From: JAABRU01 sp050180235 | GTDB lineage: Bacteria; Desulfobacterota; Desulfobacteria; Desulfobacterales; Desulfococcaceae | Assembly (NCBI GenBank): GCA_050180235.1 | Contig: JBFXEJ010000049.1 | Span: 1 to 42,753 of the forward strand | Length of the DNA: 42,753 bases | Reading direction: 5' to 3' | Part shown: positions 15,656 through 24,674 of the stretch, piece after piece | How positions within the stretch are numbered: position 1 is the stretch's first letter | Layout: the number at the start of each line of letters is the position of its first letter | The notes under the pieces: model-generated | The model's database searches: none | What the model saw: the letters and a program-made list of their open reading frames with translations, nothing else | Told to the model about the DNA's origin: nothing | Made by a program: the position numbers and the translations under genes

Positions 15656-15842
15656 AATAAGCGGGAAAATTATTACGGAAAAGACTGAAAATGCCGGAAA
15701 GTCCGGAGCAGCAGAAAATGCTTAACTGGTTATGGAATTATGGGTAATTTATGCAGACACATTTGGCAAACCGGCCAAAAGCTCCGATGAGATGGCCATG
15801 AATGCCGGAGAAGCAGCAAAAGGCGCAAACACAGGAGGGGAA

Positions 15843-16058
15843 TTGATACAATACCGTCAGTTTTTCCGCTGTTGGGCGTGTGCAAAAAACCGCTCCGCTT
15901 AATTTTTGCACTCCTCCGGATTTGCATTCAGCATCGTATAAAACCAATGGCGAATTGGTATGATACCAATTCGCCATTGATTTGATACAATACCGTCAGT
16001 TTTTCCGCTGTTGGGCGTGTGCAGAAAACCGCTCCACCCAATTTTTGCACTCCTCCAC
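15843..16058. repeat. Two tandem MITE-like elements, family 1
   Basis: Two head-to-tail copies. Copy one (15843-15960) lacks its left end and finishes GGCGAATTGGTA. Copy two (15961-16058) begins TGATACCAATTCGCCATTGA and loses its right end. Both share the block CCGTCAGTTTTTCCGCTGTT and the AATTTTTGCACTCCTCC motif with the full copy at 2446-2590. Confidence 0.75.
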
Positions 16059-16184
16059 CGGGTTTTGCAGAGGACAGAAGTTGGTAAAAGAACTATAGTT
16101 AAATTTAATTTCCGCAAAAAAACAAAAGGGGCACAGAGGGGAAAAACCTTCTGCACCCCGCCAAAAAAATCCTGCACGGAAAAA

Positions 16185-18278
16185 TCAGGCCACCCTGAAA
16201 GATTTTCTCCTGCCGAATTCCAACTGTTTCCCTGTATTCCACTGCTTTACAGGCCGCAAATATCCAACCACCCGCGAATACACCTCAGTCTCAGCATGGC
16301 ATACGGGGCAGGATGGCTGCTGCCCGTTCAGATAGCCATGTGAAGGGCAGATGCTGAAGGTGGGGGTGAGGGTGAAATACGGCAGCCGGTAATTTTCCGC
16401 TATTCTCCGCACCACTTTTTTGACAGTTTCAATATTGGTGATCTGTTCGCCCAGATAGATATGCAAAACTGTTCCGCCCGTATATTTGGTCTGGAGCTCA
16501 TCCTGCATCTGCAGGGTTTCAAATATGTCATCTGTATAATTTACAGGCAACTGTGTTGAGTTGGTATAATACACTTCCTCGGAGTTTCCGTTTTCATTGG
16601 CGCAGATGATTTCCGGAAATCTTTTTTTATCCAGCATGGCCAGCCGGTAACTTGTGCCTTCAGCCGGAGTTGCCTCCAGATTGAACATATCTCCGCTGTC
16701 CTCCTGCAGTTCTGAAATCAGATTCCGGATGTAATCCATCACGTTCAGTGCAAACTCCTGACCTGCTTTGCTGCCGATATCCTCTCCAATGAAGTTGAGA
16801 CAGGCCTCGTTCATACCGATAATGCCGATGGTGGAAAAATGATTCTTCCAGTATGTGCCTGTTCCGTTTTTCACTTCCCGCAGGTAGAATTTGGAATAGG
16901 GATAAAGATTTTTGTCCGTAAAATTTTCCAGAACCTTGCGTTTGATCACCAGACTGTCTCTGGCCAGAAGAATCCGGTCTTTGAGACGCTCAAAAAAATC
17001 CGCCTCTGTCTTGGCAAGGTATCCGATGCGGGGCAGGTTTATTGTCACCACGCCTATTGATCCGGTCAGGGGATTCGCGCCGAAAAGTCCGCCGCCCCGC
17101 TTCATCAGCTCCCGGTTGTCCAGACGCAGACGGCAGCACATGGAGCGGGCATCCTCAGGTGACATATCTGAATTCACAAAGTTTGAGAAATAGGGAATTC
17201 CGTATTTGCCGGTCATCTTCCAGACCATTTCCAGATTGGGATTGTCCCAGTCAAAATCCGGAGTTATATTGTAGGTGGGAATGGGAAAAGTGAAAACCCG
17301 TCCCCTGGCATCCCCCTCCATCATAATCTCGGCAAATGCCTTGTTAAGCATATCCATTTCAGGCTGAAATTCAGTGTAGGTCATGTCCATATCCTGACCT
17401 CCGATGATGACAGGATGATCCCGGAGAATGGATGGCACGCATAAATCCATGGTAATATTGGTAAAAGGCGTCTGAAATCCTACCCTTGTGGGAATATTGA
17501 TATTAAAGACAAATTCCTGAATGGCCTGCTTTACCTCCAGGTAATTCAGTCCGTCAAAGCGCACAAAGGGAGCCAGCAGGGTATCGAAATTGGAAATAGC
17601 CTGAGCACCAGCGGCCTCACCCTGCAGGGTGTAGAAAAAATTCACAATCTGTCCCAATGCCGAGCGCAGATGCCTGGGCGGAGCGCTTTCCACTTTTCCG
17701 GCCACGCCCCGGAATCCCTGCCGCAGCAGATCTTTGAGATCCCATCCCACGCAGTAAACCGAAAGCAGGCTCAGATCATGGATGTGCATATCCCCGTTTT
17801 TGTGTGCGTCCCGGATTTCCGGAGGATAAATCCGGTTGAGCCAGTATTCGGAAGTGACATCCGAGGATATATAATTGTTCAGCCCCTGGAGGGAATAGCA
17901 CATATTGCTGTTTTCCTTGATTTTCCAGTCCAGCTTCCTGATATAGTGCTCCACCAGATCCAGATTGGCGTTTGTCGCCATCTTCCGGAGCTGGCTGTGC
18001 TGTTCCCTGTATAAAATATAGGATTTGGCTGTGATGGAAAAAGGTGAATCCAGCAGCACTCTTTCCACAACATCCTGAATATCTTCCACATCAGGAATCT
18101 GCCCGAAGCGCATCTCATGGGCAAGGGTCAGCACCCGGAGTGTCAGTTTTCTGGCTTCCCTTTCCCCGAATTCGCCTGTGGCCTTCCCCGCCCTGGCAAT
18201 AGCCGCTGTGATTTTTGATGAATCAAAATCCACAATTCTTCCGTCACGCTTTTTAATACTCTCGAACACTGCGTTCAC
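16185..18278 (-). CDS. nrdD: Anaerobic (class III) ribonucleoside-triphosphate reductase
   Basis: 697 residues. An N-terminal ATP-cone (about 1-95: IKKRDGRIVDFDSSKITAAI) precedes the glycyl-radical catalytic domain. The C-terminus has zinc-site cysteines (FSICPSHGY, SCPVCH) and the radical loop YSRVVGYLRPVKQWN, with Gly672 as the expected radical site. It reduces ribonucleotides without oxygen and needs the activase NrdG, which is not in this window. Two NrdR-like boxes lie 108-148 bases upstream. It is a single gene, flanked by repeats at its 3' side. The start ATG at 18278 fits the family N-terminus. Confidence 0.95.
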   Translation of the reverse strand: MNAVFESIKKRDGRIVDFDSSKITAAIARAGKATGEFGEREARKLTLRVLTLAHEMRFGQIPDVEDIQDVVERVLLDSPFSITAKSYILYREQHSQLRKMATNANLDLVEHYIRKLDWKIKENSNMCYSLQGLNNYISSDVTSEYWLNRIYPPEIRDAHKNGDMHIHDLSLLSVYCVGWDLKDLLRQGFRGVAGKVESAPPRHLRSALGQIVNFFYTLQGEAAGAQAISNFDTLLAPFVRFDGLNYLEVKQAIQEFVFNINIPTRVGFQTPFTNITMDLCVPSILRDHPVIIGGQDMDMTYTEFQPEMDMLNKAFAEIMMEGDARGRVFTFPIPTYNITPDFDWDNPNLEMVWKMTGKYGIPYFSNFVNSDMSPEDARSMCCRLRLDNRELMKRGGGLFGANPLTGSIGVVTINLPRIGYLAKTEADFFERLKDRILLARDSLVIKRKVLENFTDKNLYPYSKFYLREVKNGTGTYWKNHFSTIGIIGMNEACLNFIGEDIGSKAGQEFALNVMDYIRNLISELQEDSGDMFNLEATPAEGTSYRLAMLDKKRFPEIICANENGNSEEVYYTNSTQLPVNYTDDIFETLQMQDELQTKYTGGTVLHIYLGEQITNIETVKKVVRRIAENYRLPYFTLTPTFSICPSHGYLNGQQPSCPVCHAETEVYSRVVGYLRPVKQWNTGKQLEFGRRKSFRVA

Positions 18279-18385
18279 CTCTGCATCAGAAAAGTCAAGA
18301 AATAGGGAACAGATTTTTCAGTTCCATACGAATTCGGCATAAAAACCGCAACCGGCGATTTGCTTCACTGTCTGCTTAAATATCG

Positions 18386-18426
18386 CAACATATTGTTATA
18401 TGTCAACCGAAAAAATCAATATATTG
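18386..18426 (-). promoter_or_regulatory. Candidate pair of NrdR boxes upstream of nrdD
   Basis: CAACATATTG (18386-18395) and CAATATATTG (18417-18426) resemble the core of the NrdR palindrome (consensus around CWATATWTWG). Their centres are 31 bp apart, about three helical turns, the spacing expected for tandem NrdR sites. They lie upstream of nrdD on its strand. NrdR is the usual repressor of ribonucleotide reductase genes. Confidence 0.6.
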
Positions 18427-18641
18427 CGTTCAGCATGGGGAAGATTGCTGTAAAGCAAAAAAAAACAGGCAGGTAAAAAGGGGTATGATTATGACAATAG
18501 CAATTTTTTCCGATCAGGGAAAAATATGGCACTGAATTTGCATATTCTCCCGGAGGCCCGGCGGTTTTCCTAAAAGGATTTGTCTGAAAAGCAGTTAATT
18601 CCCTTGCATTCAGCCCTTTTTTGACGTAAAAGAAAAGCATT

Positions 18642-18905
18642 ATGCATCTGGAAGATACACCGGTATTCCGAAAAATTATTGTCCCCTGGTATGACTCCGG
18701 CCCGGTCTGCCTGCTGACTGTCCTGTTTATGGATATGGTTTTTCTTTTTGGGCTGGCAGGCATTGCCGTGGTCCGCGAACTGCCGGAATATAACCGTCAT
18801 ATATGGATCCCCATTGCCCTCATTGCGCTGAGTCTCACGGTTATTCTGTCCGTTGCCATCCGCCTGATCCGCCGTTATCTTTACCGTATAAAACATGAAC
18901 TTTAG
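18642..18905 (+). CDS. Small membrane protein of unknown function
   Basis: 87 residues (MHLEDTPVFRKIIVPWYDSG...). Two hydrophobic segments: VCLLTVLFMDMVFLFGLAGI (about 27-46) and IWIPIALIALSLTVILSVAI (about 59-78). A basic tail RLIRRYLYRIKHEL suggests that the C-terminus is cytoplasmic. The upstream AAAAGAAAAG is only a weak ribosome-binding site. I do not recognise the family. It is divergent from nrdD and followed by a perfect hairpin. A real gene is likely but not certain. Confidence 0.6.
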   Translation: MHLEDTPVFRKIIVPWYDSGPVCLLTVLFMDMVFLFGLAGIAVVRELPEYNRHIWIPIALIALSLTVILSVAIRLIRRYLYRIKHEL

Positions 18906-18960
18906 GGCTTTGCCATTTTTTTTACAGTCTGCCCTGTCATTTTCCCGGAAACTGGTTCAG

Positions 18961-18992
18961 GATGTCAGGAATTGCGATCTTTTCCTGACATC
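18961..18992 (+). terminator. Hairpin after the small membrane protein gene
   Basis: GATGTCAGGA and TCCTGACATC are perfectly complementary (10 bp) across a 12-base loop. It lies 55 bases after the stop codon and directly before a MITE-like element, with no strong T-run. Confidence 0.5.
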
Positions 18993-19100
18993 TTAGGTAA
19001 TTTCTGAAAATAAATATCCCGGTTCAGTTCACAGGCACAGGGCAAAAGCCGGAAGCTTTTGCTGCTTTTCCGGTATATTCTTTTCCGGAGATAACCTTAA
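18993..19100. repeat. MITE-like element, family 2a
   Basis: Begins TTAGGTAATTTCTG and ends GGAGATAACCTTAA. The interior matches 15433-15539 and 39387-39493 (AAATAAATATCCCGGTTCAG, GGCAAAAGCCGGAAGCTTTT). Its last four bases are shared with the start of the next element. Confidence 0.8.
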
Positions 19101-19237
19101 GGCGATTTCCATGAAAAAATGTACCATATTGTAGGTGGGCACGGCTTTTTGTGCCCGCCGTTTCAGCAGGACGGCGGGCACAAAAAGCCGTGCCCGCCCT
19201 ACGAAAAACGGTATAATCTTTAATGGAAATCACCTAA
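19097..19237. repeat. MITE-like element, family 2b with 25-bp internal hairpin
   Basis: Ends TTAAGGCGATTTCCAT and, inverted, TTAGGTGATTTCCATTAA. The interior has a perfect 25-bp stem beginning GGGCACGGCTTTTTGTGCCC on the left arm, around a short TTCAGCAGG loop. It is nearly identical to 24673-24812. It lies at the 3' end of the thioredoxin-like gene. Confidence 0.85.
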
Positions 19238-19245
19238 CTGTTTTT

Positions 19246-19728
19246 TTACATTTTTTCCATGAACTGCGTGAAATTCATTTTTTTGTAACTGTCTGTATGA
19301 ATGTATTTCAGCAGGGGCAGAAGCGCGTCAGGCGGGATGAACCCGGGCTGACTGCCGATGTTTTCACCGTTTTCCGCCACAAACCAGCTCACGGGAAGAC
19401 CTGTCACATTGTAATCTGCCGCGATCTTCCGGTTATGATCGGAATTGATCCGGACGGAAATGAAATTTTCGTTAAGATATTTCACAACCGAACTGTCACG
19501 GAAGGTCTGCATGTCCATGATTTTGCAGTACTGACACCAGTCCGCATAAAAATTGAGAAATATCTTTTTTTTCTCCGTTTTCCCCCGTGAAAGACCTTCC
19601 TCATAGGAAAGCCATGCAATGTTCCCTGCATCCGCTTTTGCAGGAGAAACCCTTTCTTCGGCCTGCCCCAGGCCGGTTCCTGCAAAATACCACAAAAACA
19701 TTATCAGAACAATTGATTTGAGTTTCAT
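19246..19728 (-). CDS. Periplasmic thioredoxin-like protein (CQYC)
   Basis: 160 residues with a signal peptide (MKLKSIVLIMFLWYFAGTGL, cleavage near GQA). The thioredoxin fold has FYADWCQYCKIMDMQTF as active site and the cis-proline segment VTGLPVSWF. The CxxC and fold resemble the DUF255/thioredoxin_7 group and the C-terminal domain of DsbD. The start at 19728 is preferred over 19746 because AAGGAAGGT precedes it and the signal peptide starts there. It follows the DsbD gene by 112 bases on the same strand. It probably takes electrons from DsbD to reduce periplasmic disulfides, perhaps in cytochrome c maturation. Confidence 0.85.
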   Translation of the reverse strand: MKLKSIVLIMFLWYFAGTGLGQAEERVSPAKADAGNIAWLSYEEGLSRGKTEKKKIFLNFYADWCQYCKIMDMQTFRDSSVVKYLNENFISVRINSDHNRKIAADYNVTGLPVSWFVAENGENIGSQPGFIPPDALLPLLKYIHTDSYKKMNFTQFMEKM

Positions 19729-19840
19729 CTCATACCTTCCTTTCATTAAGGGCCTGTATCAGAATAAACTGTTACAGACCCTGAGGTTTTTTCGGACAGA
19801 AAAACTGTACAGCTTATTTTTTAAAAATCCTTATCAGGTG

Positions 19841-21718
19841 TCAGTTTTCGTTTTCAACCTGTCCGCTGTTCAGAACCTTCTGCATCAGCAGGATCATATC
19901 CGCAGGGCCGATATACTCGCTTACAGACAGATTCTGCAGAACATTTCCCTGTCTGTCCAGAAAAATAATGGTCGGAAGTCCCACCACACCGTATTTTTTC
20001 CGCAGCTCTTTCGGCCCCGGAGCTTCTGCGTTTGTATTGTCGATGCGGATTGCAATAAATGCCCCTGCCATTTCCCGGACGCGGGCATTGGTGAATGTAT
20101 CTCTTTCCAGTTGCAGACATGCTGCACACCAGTCTGCCCTGAAATCCATCATCACGGGTTTTCCCTGCTGCGCGGCTGCGCGCAGTCCCGCGTTTTCATC
20201 ATCATACCACAGAATGCTATCTTCCTGCTTTGCCGGATTTTGTGCTTCCGTTATGAACAAATCCGAAAAAACAAACCGGGCTGTATAGGCAATGCCGAGC
20301 ACAAGGCATACAATTGCCAGAGTTTTCCGAAATTTCTCATAACCAGTGGCTTCCTTCTGAATACGATCCAGCGCTCCGGTATAAATTCCGGTTCCTGTGA
20401 GCATAATCCCCAAAAGCAGTATAAACACATTTCCCGGCAGCAGAGGCCGGATATAATACAGGGCCACTGCCAGCATCATGAGTCCGAAAAAGCGGCGGAT
20501 GTTTTCCATCCAGGAACCTGCCCGCGGAAGTGCGGATGCCATGCCGGAAAATGTGCCGATGACCAGAAACAGCATTCCCATGCCCAGGGCAAAACTCCAC
20601 ATGATGAGAAATCCCTGAAATCTGCTCCCTATGGATGCTATGTAAACCAGCAGTCCCACCAGCATGGGGCCGACACAGGGGCCGACCACAGCGCCTGTTG
20701 CAGCTCCTGTGAGAAACACTCCGAAAAACCCGCTTCCCGTCCATGCACCAAGCCGGGAAGAAATCCGTGATGGCATACTGATATGCACCAGATCGAACAT
20801 GCCCAGAGACAGAATGACAAAAATTCCGGCAACCAGAATCCTGACGGCCGGATGATCCGTATAGGCACCGAAAAGACTTCCTGACCAGGCAGCTAGCACG
20901 CCGAAAACCGCATAGGTCAGGGACATGCCCAGTACATAAAAAAGGGAGAGCAGAAAGCTCTGAAAGAGATTTTTCGACGGGCCCGCGCCGATAACACTTA
21001 CTGTCACCGGAATCATGGGATACACACATGGTGTCAGACTTGCCAGAAGCCCCCAGAGGAAAGCCGCAGTCAGCACACCGGCAAGCCCGAATTTCGAGGC
21101 AGCTTCCTGAAAAGCGTTTCGGGGCTGCCCATCTGTTTCATTTTCCCCTGCGGTTCCGGTTTCAGCAGTTACAGGGTCAGTCCTCTCCGCACCCATATCG
21201 CCGGATAACGGGGGCAGAACCGCCAGCATGATTTCCATCTGCCTTTTTTCAGGAAGAAAACAGACGGTTTCAGAACATCCGCGGAAAGATATTTCCAGGG
21301 GAATGCTTTTCCCCGAAGGCTTCAGGGAAGAATCAGGCCTCACAGGAAGTTCAAATACGGTATGCCCCTGGTAAAACAGGGCAGTTTTTCCGTCCGGTTC
21401 CTTTTTTTCCAAAGCATGGGGGGTTTTCACCTTCCCGAAACTGAAACCTTCCACAGCCTCCGGACTGAGAGATACAGTATCCGCATAGATTTTGTATCCG
21501 GACGCAATATCAACAAGAACCTGTATTGTCCCTGTACTGCCGGCTGCAATGGTGTCGGGAACTGCGGATACAGTGATTTTGAATGGTTCCGGCGGTTTTT
21601 GTCCGCTGTCTGAGGGAACGAATCCGGTCTGCCCCCAAACCGGATTTGTTCCTGTGAGAGCAAAGAGCAGAAAAACCGTCAGACAGGCAGCAGTAACTGT
21701 TATATCTTTATGTCTCAT
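19841..21718 (-). CDS. dsbD: Thiol:disulfide interchange protein DsbD
   Basis: 625 residues. A signal peptide (to about residue 29) is followed by a periplasmic alpha domain with the cysteine pair FRGCSETVCF (Cys148, Cys153). A CcdA-like membrane domain with eight segments contains TPCVYPMIP (Cys231) and VVGPCVGPM. A periplasmic thioredoxin domain with DFRADWCAACLQLE (Cys531, Cys534) completes it. It passes electrons from cytoplasmic thioredoxin to periplasmic targets. All three domains and cysteine pairs are intact. The start follows AGAAGGA. The downstream thioredoxin-like gene is a likely partner. Confidence 0.95.
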   Translation of the reverse strand: MRHKDITVTAACLTVFLLFALTGTNPVWGQTGFVPSDSGQKPPEPFKITVSAVPDTIAAGSTGTIQVLVDIASGYKIYADTVSLSPEAVEGFSFGKVKTPHALEKKEPDGKTALFYQGHTVFELPVRPDSSLKPSGKSIPLEISFRGCSETVCFLPEKRQMEIMLAVLPPLSGDMGAERTDPVTAETGTAGENETDGQPRNAFQEAASKFGLAGVLTAAFLWGLLASLTPCVYPMIPVTVSVIGAGPSKNLFQSFLLSLFYVLGMSLTYAVFGVLAAWSGSLFGAYTDHPAVRILVAGIFVILSLGMFDLVHISMPSRISSRLGAWTGSGFFGVFLTGAATGAVVGPCVGPMLVGLLVYIASIGSRFQGFLIMWSFALGMGMLFLVIGTFSGMASALPRAGSWMENIRRFFGLMMLAVALYYIRPLLPGNVFILLLGIMLTGTGIYTGALDRIQKEATGYEKFRKTLAIVCLVLGIAYTARFVFSDLFITEAQNPAKQEDSILWYDDENAGLRAAAQQGKPVMMDFRADWCAACLQLERDTFTNARVREMAGAFIAIRIDNTNAEAPGPKELRKKYGVVGLPTIIFLDRQGNVLQNLSVSEYIGPADMILLMQKVLNSGQVENEN

Positions 21719-21826
21719 TATATCCTTCTCTTATATCGTAAAATTTTTTCATTCAGGCGTAAAAATGTAAAAATAAGTTCTTTTTTGTGCATGTAAAGCA
21801 CAGCTTTCCGATCTGCCGGATTGTCC

Positions 21827-21855
21827 GGAGTGCCAAACTGAAAGTTTGGCACTCC
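21827..21855 (-). terminator. Perfect 13-bp hairpin downstream of proC
   Basis: GGAGTGCCAAACT and AGTTTGGCACTCC pair perfectly around a GAA loop. It is the best copy of the ACT-GAA-AGT hairpin family. It lies past the proC stop codon, so it could terminate or protect the proC transcript. Confidence 0.55.
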
Positions 21856-21917
21856 ATCCATTACCGCAAACCGGATCTGAAAGCTGTGGAATGTCAAAAG
21901 AATTTCTGCACATTCTG

Positions 21918-22022
21918 TTTTGACCGCAAAGCAGAGCGAAGATTTCCGCAAAATGCGCAAAGAAAACAGACCTGCACAGCTTTGCGTACTCTGCGTAAAC
22001 TTTGCGATCTTTGCGGTCAAAA
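21918..22022. repeat. Inverted repeat TTTTGACCGCAAAG...CTTTGCGGTCAAAA
   Basis: Arms of 14 bp are perfect (21918-21931, 22009-22022). The interior has further GCAAAG and CTTTGCG units, the dispersed 'CGCAAAG' repeat found in many large genomes. It occupies most of the proC-dsbD gap. Confidence 0.65.
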
Positions 22023-22043
22023 TTATTTGGCAGTCCGGTCTTT

Positions 22044-22898
22044 TCAGCGGCTGAGTTCCTCTGACCGGGCTGCTGCGGCCAGAACAGCATCCGCTATATG
22101 GCGGCGCACACTGTTGTGCTCCATCACTTTTATGGCAGCTTCCGTGGTTCCGCCCGGTGAGGTGACTTTTTTGCGCAGACTTTCGGCAGATTCCTTTTTT
22201 ACAGCCATCAGACGGGCCGCACCCTCTACCGTTGCCAGGGTGAGAGTGACCGCATCCTCCGGGGACAGACCTGCTTCGATTCCTCCCTGTGTCATGGCTT
22301 CAATGAGATAGAACACATACGCAGGGCCGGAACCTGATACCGCAGTCACCGCATCCAGCAGAGCCTCACGGTCAAATTCGATCACCCTGCCCATGGATTC
22401 CAGTACGGATTTTGCTGCGGCAGCATCCTTTGCTGTGGTATGACGGTTTCTGACCATGCCGGAAATACCGGACAGCACCAGCGCTGGTGTATTTGGCATG
22501 ACCCGGATTATGGGCAGTTTTTTTTCCGATATTTCATCCAGAGGCGCATAGAGAATTTTTTCGATTTTTTCCATACGGATGCCTGCGGCAATGGAAATAA
22601 TAAGTTTCCTTCTGGGAACCGCATATCCGGAGGCTCCTGAGATCTGATCCAGAACCTGGGGCATCTGCTGGGGTTTGACGGCCAGCACGATTATGTCACA
22701 TTCCGAAAAAAGCTGCGCGTTGCCTTTCATAAGCGAAACGCCGTAGGTTTGCCCCAGCAGGTCCAGACGCTGCGAACTGACATCCGTGACAAAAATGCTT
22801 TCCGGAGGAAATATCCGGGAGTGCACCAGCGCCCCGATAATAGCCTCCCCCATATTGCCTCCGCCGATAAAACCGATTTTTCCGTATTCTCCCCCCAT
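22044..22898 (-). CDS. proC: Pyrroline-5-carboxylate reductase
   Basis: 284 residues. The N-terminal NAD(P)-binding motif is IGFIGGGNMGEAIIGAL, with VLAVKPQQMPQVL in the Rossmann domain. The ProC signature in the helical domain is DAVTAVSGSGPAYVFYLIEAM, followed by SPGGTTEAAIKVMEHNSVR. It makes proline from pyrroline-5-carboxylate in the last biosynthetic step, in the cytoplasm. It has the usual length and no missing motif. The start follows AGGAGAAG. The gene is divergent from yggT, with the shared promoter region at 22899-23094. Confidence 0.95.
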   Translation of the reverse strand: MGGEYGKIGFIGGGNMGEAIIGALVHSRIFPPESIFVTDVSSQRLDLLGQTYGVSLMKGNAQLFSECDIIVLAVKPQQMPQVLDQISGASGYAVPRRKLIISIAAGIRMEKIEKILYAPLDEISEKKLPIIRVMPNTPALVLSGISGMVRNRHTTAKDAAAAKSVLESMGRVIEFDREALLDAVTAVSGSGPAYVFYLIEAMTQGGIEAGLSPEDAVTLTLATVEGAARLMAVKKESAESLRKKVTSPGGTTEAAIKVMEHNSVRRHIADAVLAAAARSEELSR

Positions 22899-23094
22899 AC
22901 TTCTCCTTTCTGCTGCTTATCAAAAGATTCAAAGTTATTATAACGGACACCCGGTAACGGACACCTGACACTTTTTCATATAAACAGGGAAATAACTTGA
23001 CTTATTTTCCGAATCTTTTTAATTTTCATATTTGGAAAAAAACATGTCTGCGTCCGCATTTTTGCAATATTAACCTAAAAAGGATATTTTTCAA

Positions 23095-23397
23095 ATGTTT
23101 ATCATCGGAAATTTCCTGATCGCTGTCGCTACTGTGGCCGATTATGTCCTGATTCTTTATATGTGGGTTGTCGTGGCCAGAGCTGTTCTGTCCTGGGTCA
23201 GTCCTGATCCCCGCAATCAGGTTGTCCGGATTATCCACAGTATCACAGAACCGCTTCTTTATCAAATACGTTTGAGAATTCCCGTGTTTTACGGAGGAAT
23301 AGATTTTTCTCCCATTATTGTTTTTCTGGGAATCATTTTTTTGCGCATGTTTCTGATCAACAGTCTTTTGGGGCTGGGCAGTTATTTTTTGCGGTAA
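23095..23397 (+). CDS. YggT family membrane protein
   Basis: 100 residues with two long hydrophobic segments and the YggT features RAVLSWVSPDPRNQVVRIIHSITEPLL and GGIDFSPIIVFLGIIFLR between and within them. It is an integral inner-membrane protein. The family is linked to osmotic stress and cell-envelope or division functions in some bacteria; the role here is unknown. The start follows AAAAAGGATA. The pilT gene begins 23 bases after its stop, so they share a transcript; proC is divergent. A proC-yggT-pilT neighbourhood is common in bacteria. Confidence 0.9.
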   Translation: MFIIGNFLIAVATVADYVLILYMWVVVARAVLSWVSPDPRNQVVRIIHSITEPLLYQIRLRIPVFYGGIDFSPIIVFLGIIFLRMFLINSLLGLGSYFLR

Positions 23398-23420
23398 ACT
23401 TTCATGAAGGATGAATAGCA

Positions 23421-24503
23421 ATGGCAAGAATTGATGCTTTTTTCAAGCTGATGAATGATCAGGGGGCTTCCGACCTTCATCTGGTTTCGGGTCAGCCCCC
23501 GGCACTGCGCCTGCGCGGGGATATTGAGCGGGTCAAATACAAGCTTCTGGAAAATGACGACCTCAAGTCCATGCTGTATGAAATTGCTCCGGAGGATAAG
23601 ATCAAAAGATTTGAGGAAACCGGGGATGTGGACTTCGGGTATGAAATTCCCGGACTTGCCCGGTACCGGGCCAATTTTTTCATGCAGAAATACGGATGTG
23701 CGGCTGTATTCCGGGAGATTCCCAGCACCATTCTGACCTCAGAGCAGCTGGGGCTGCCGCCGGTTATTCCCAAACTTGCCGGACTGCCCAGAGGGCTGGC
23801 AGTTGTCACCGGGCCTACAGGCAGCGGCAAATCCACAACCCTGGCTGCCATTATTGACACAGCCAATAAAACCCGCAAGGATCATATCCTCACGGTGGAA
23901 GACCCTGTTGAATTTGTGCATGTGAGCCAGAACTGCATTGTAAACCACCGGGAAGTGGGACTGCATACCAAAACCTTTGCAGCTGCTCTGAGGGGAGCTC
24001 TCCGGGAGGATCCGGACATTATTCTGGTGGGGGAAATGCGGGATCTGGAAACCATTTCTCTTGCTGTTGAGGCTGCATCCACCGGACATCTGGTTTTCGG
24101 AACCCTGCATACCAGCAGTGCTGCCAAAACCGTAGACCGTATTATTGAGGTTTTCCCCTCCAGCGAACAGGCCCAGATCCGATCCACTCTCGCAGACGGT
24201 ATCCGTGCCGTTATTGCCCAGGTGCTTTTTAAAAGAATTGATATCAAAGGACGCTGTGCTGCCCAGGAAATCCTTATAGCCACTCCTGCTGTGCGCAACC
24301 TGGTGCGGGAAAACAAGACCTACCAGATCAACTCGGCCATTCAGACCGGAAAAAAATACGGAATGGTGCTTTTGGATGACGCGATTATGGAACTGCTGGA
24401 AAAACGGAGGATTTCTCCGGATGAGGCATATATGAAAAGCAATGAGAAATCAAGATTCCGCCCCTTCCTCAGAAATCCGCCCACAGATTTTACGGATGCA
24501 TAA
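23421..24503 (+). CDS. pilT: Type IV pilus retraction ATPase PilT
   Basis: 360 residues. The N-terminal PAS-like region contains DLHLVSGQPPALRLRG. The ATPase core has Walker A GPTGSGKST (131-139), the Asp box LTVEDPVEF, Walker B DIILVGEMRD and the His box GHLVFGTLHTSSA. The C-terminal motif AVRNLVRENKTYQI corresponds to the AIRNLIRE motif required for retraction in PilT proteins. It disassembles pilin from the type IV pilus for twitching motility. It is followed by two MITE-like elements that separate it from the pilU gene. Confidence 0.95.
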   Translation: MARIDAFFKLMNDQGASDLHLVSGQPPALRLRGDIERVKYKLLENDDLKSMLYEIAPEDKIKRFEETGDVDFGYEIPGLARYRANFFMQKYGCAAVFREIPSTILTSEQLGLPPVIPKLAGLPRGLAVVTGPTGSGKSTTLAAIIDTANKTRKDHILTVEDPVEFVHVSQNCIVNHREVGLHTKTFAAALRGALREDPDIILVGEMRDLETISLAVEAASTGHLVFGTLHTSSAAKTVDRIIEVFPSSEQAQIRSTLADGIRAVIAQVLFKRIDIKGRCAAQEILIATPAVRNLVRENKTYQINSAIQTGKKYGMVLLDDAIMELLEKRRISPDEAYMKSNEKSRFRPFLRNPPTDFTDA

Positions 24504-24579
24504 ACCGGGCCGGGTATCGGGGTTCCGGCACTGAATTCGGATTCTGATACCCGTAACCAAATAAAAAGTATCCAAAGTC

Positions 24580-24674
24580 TAATGCCAATTCTCCATTGAT
24601 TTTTTTCAGAAAATCCCTTCCTTAGAGGGGCATGGTGTGTTTCATAAGTATGTTTTCAATGGCGGATTGGTATA
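24580..24674. repeat. MITE-like element, family 1, short subtype
   Basis: Ends TAATGCCAATTCTCCATTGA and, inverted, TATACCAATCCGCCATTGAA. The interior (TTTCAGAAAATCCCTTCC, GTGTTTCATAAGTATG) is the reverse complement of the element at 10534-10628. It shares its terminal TA with the next element. Confidence 0.75.

Noticed and set aside
15656..15842. A short open stretch reading ADTFGKPAKSSDEMAMNAGE
   Set aside because: It is broken by an in-frame stop, runs into a repeat and has no recognisable family, so it cannot be supported as a gene or fragment.
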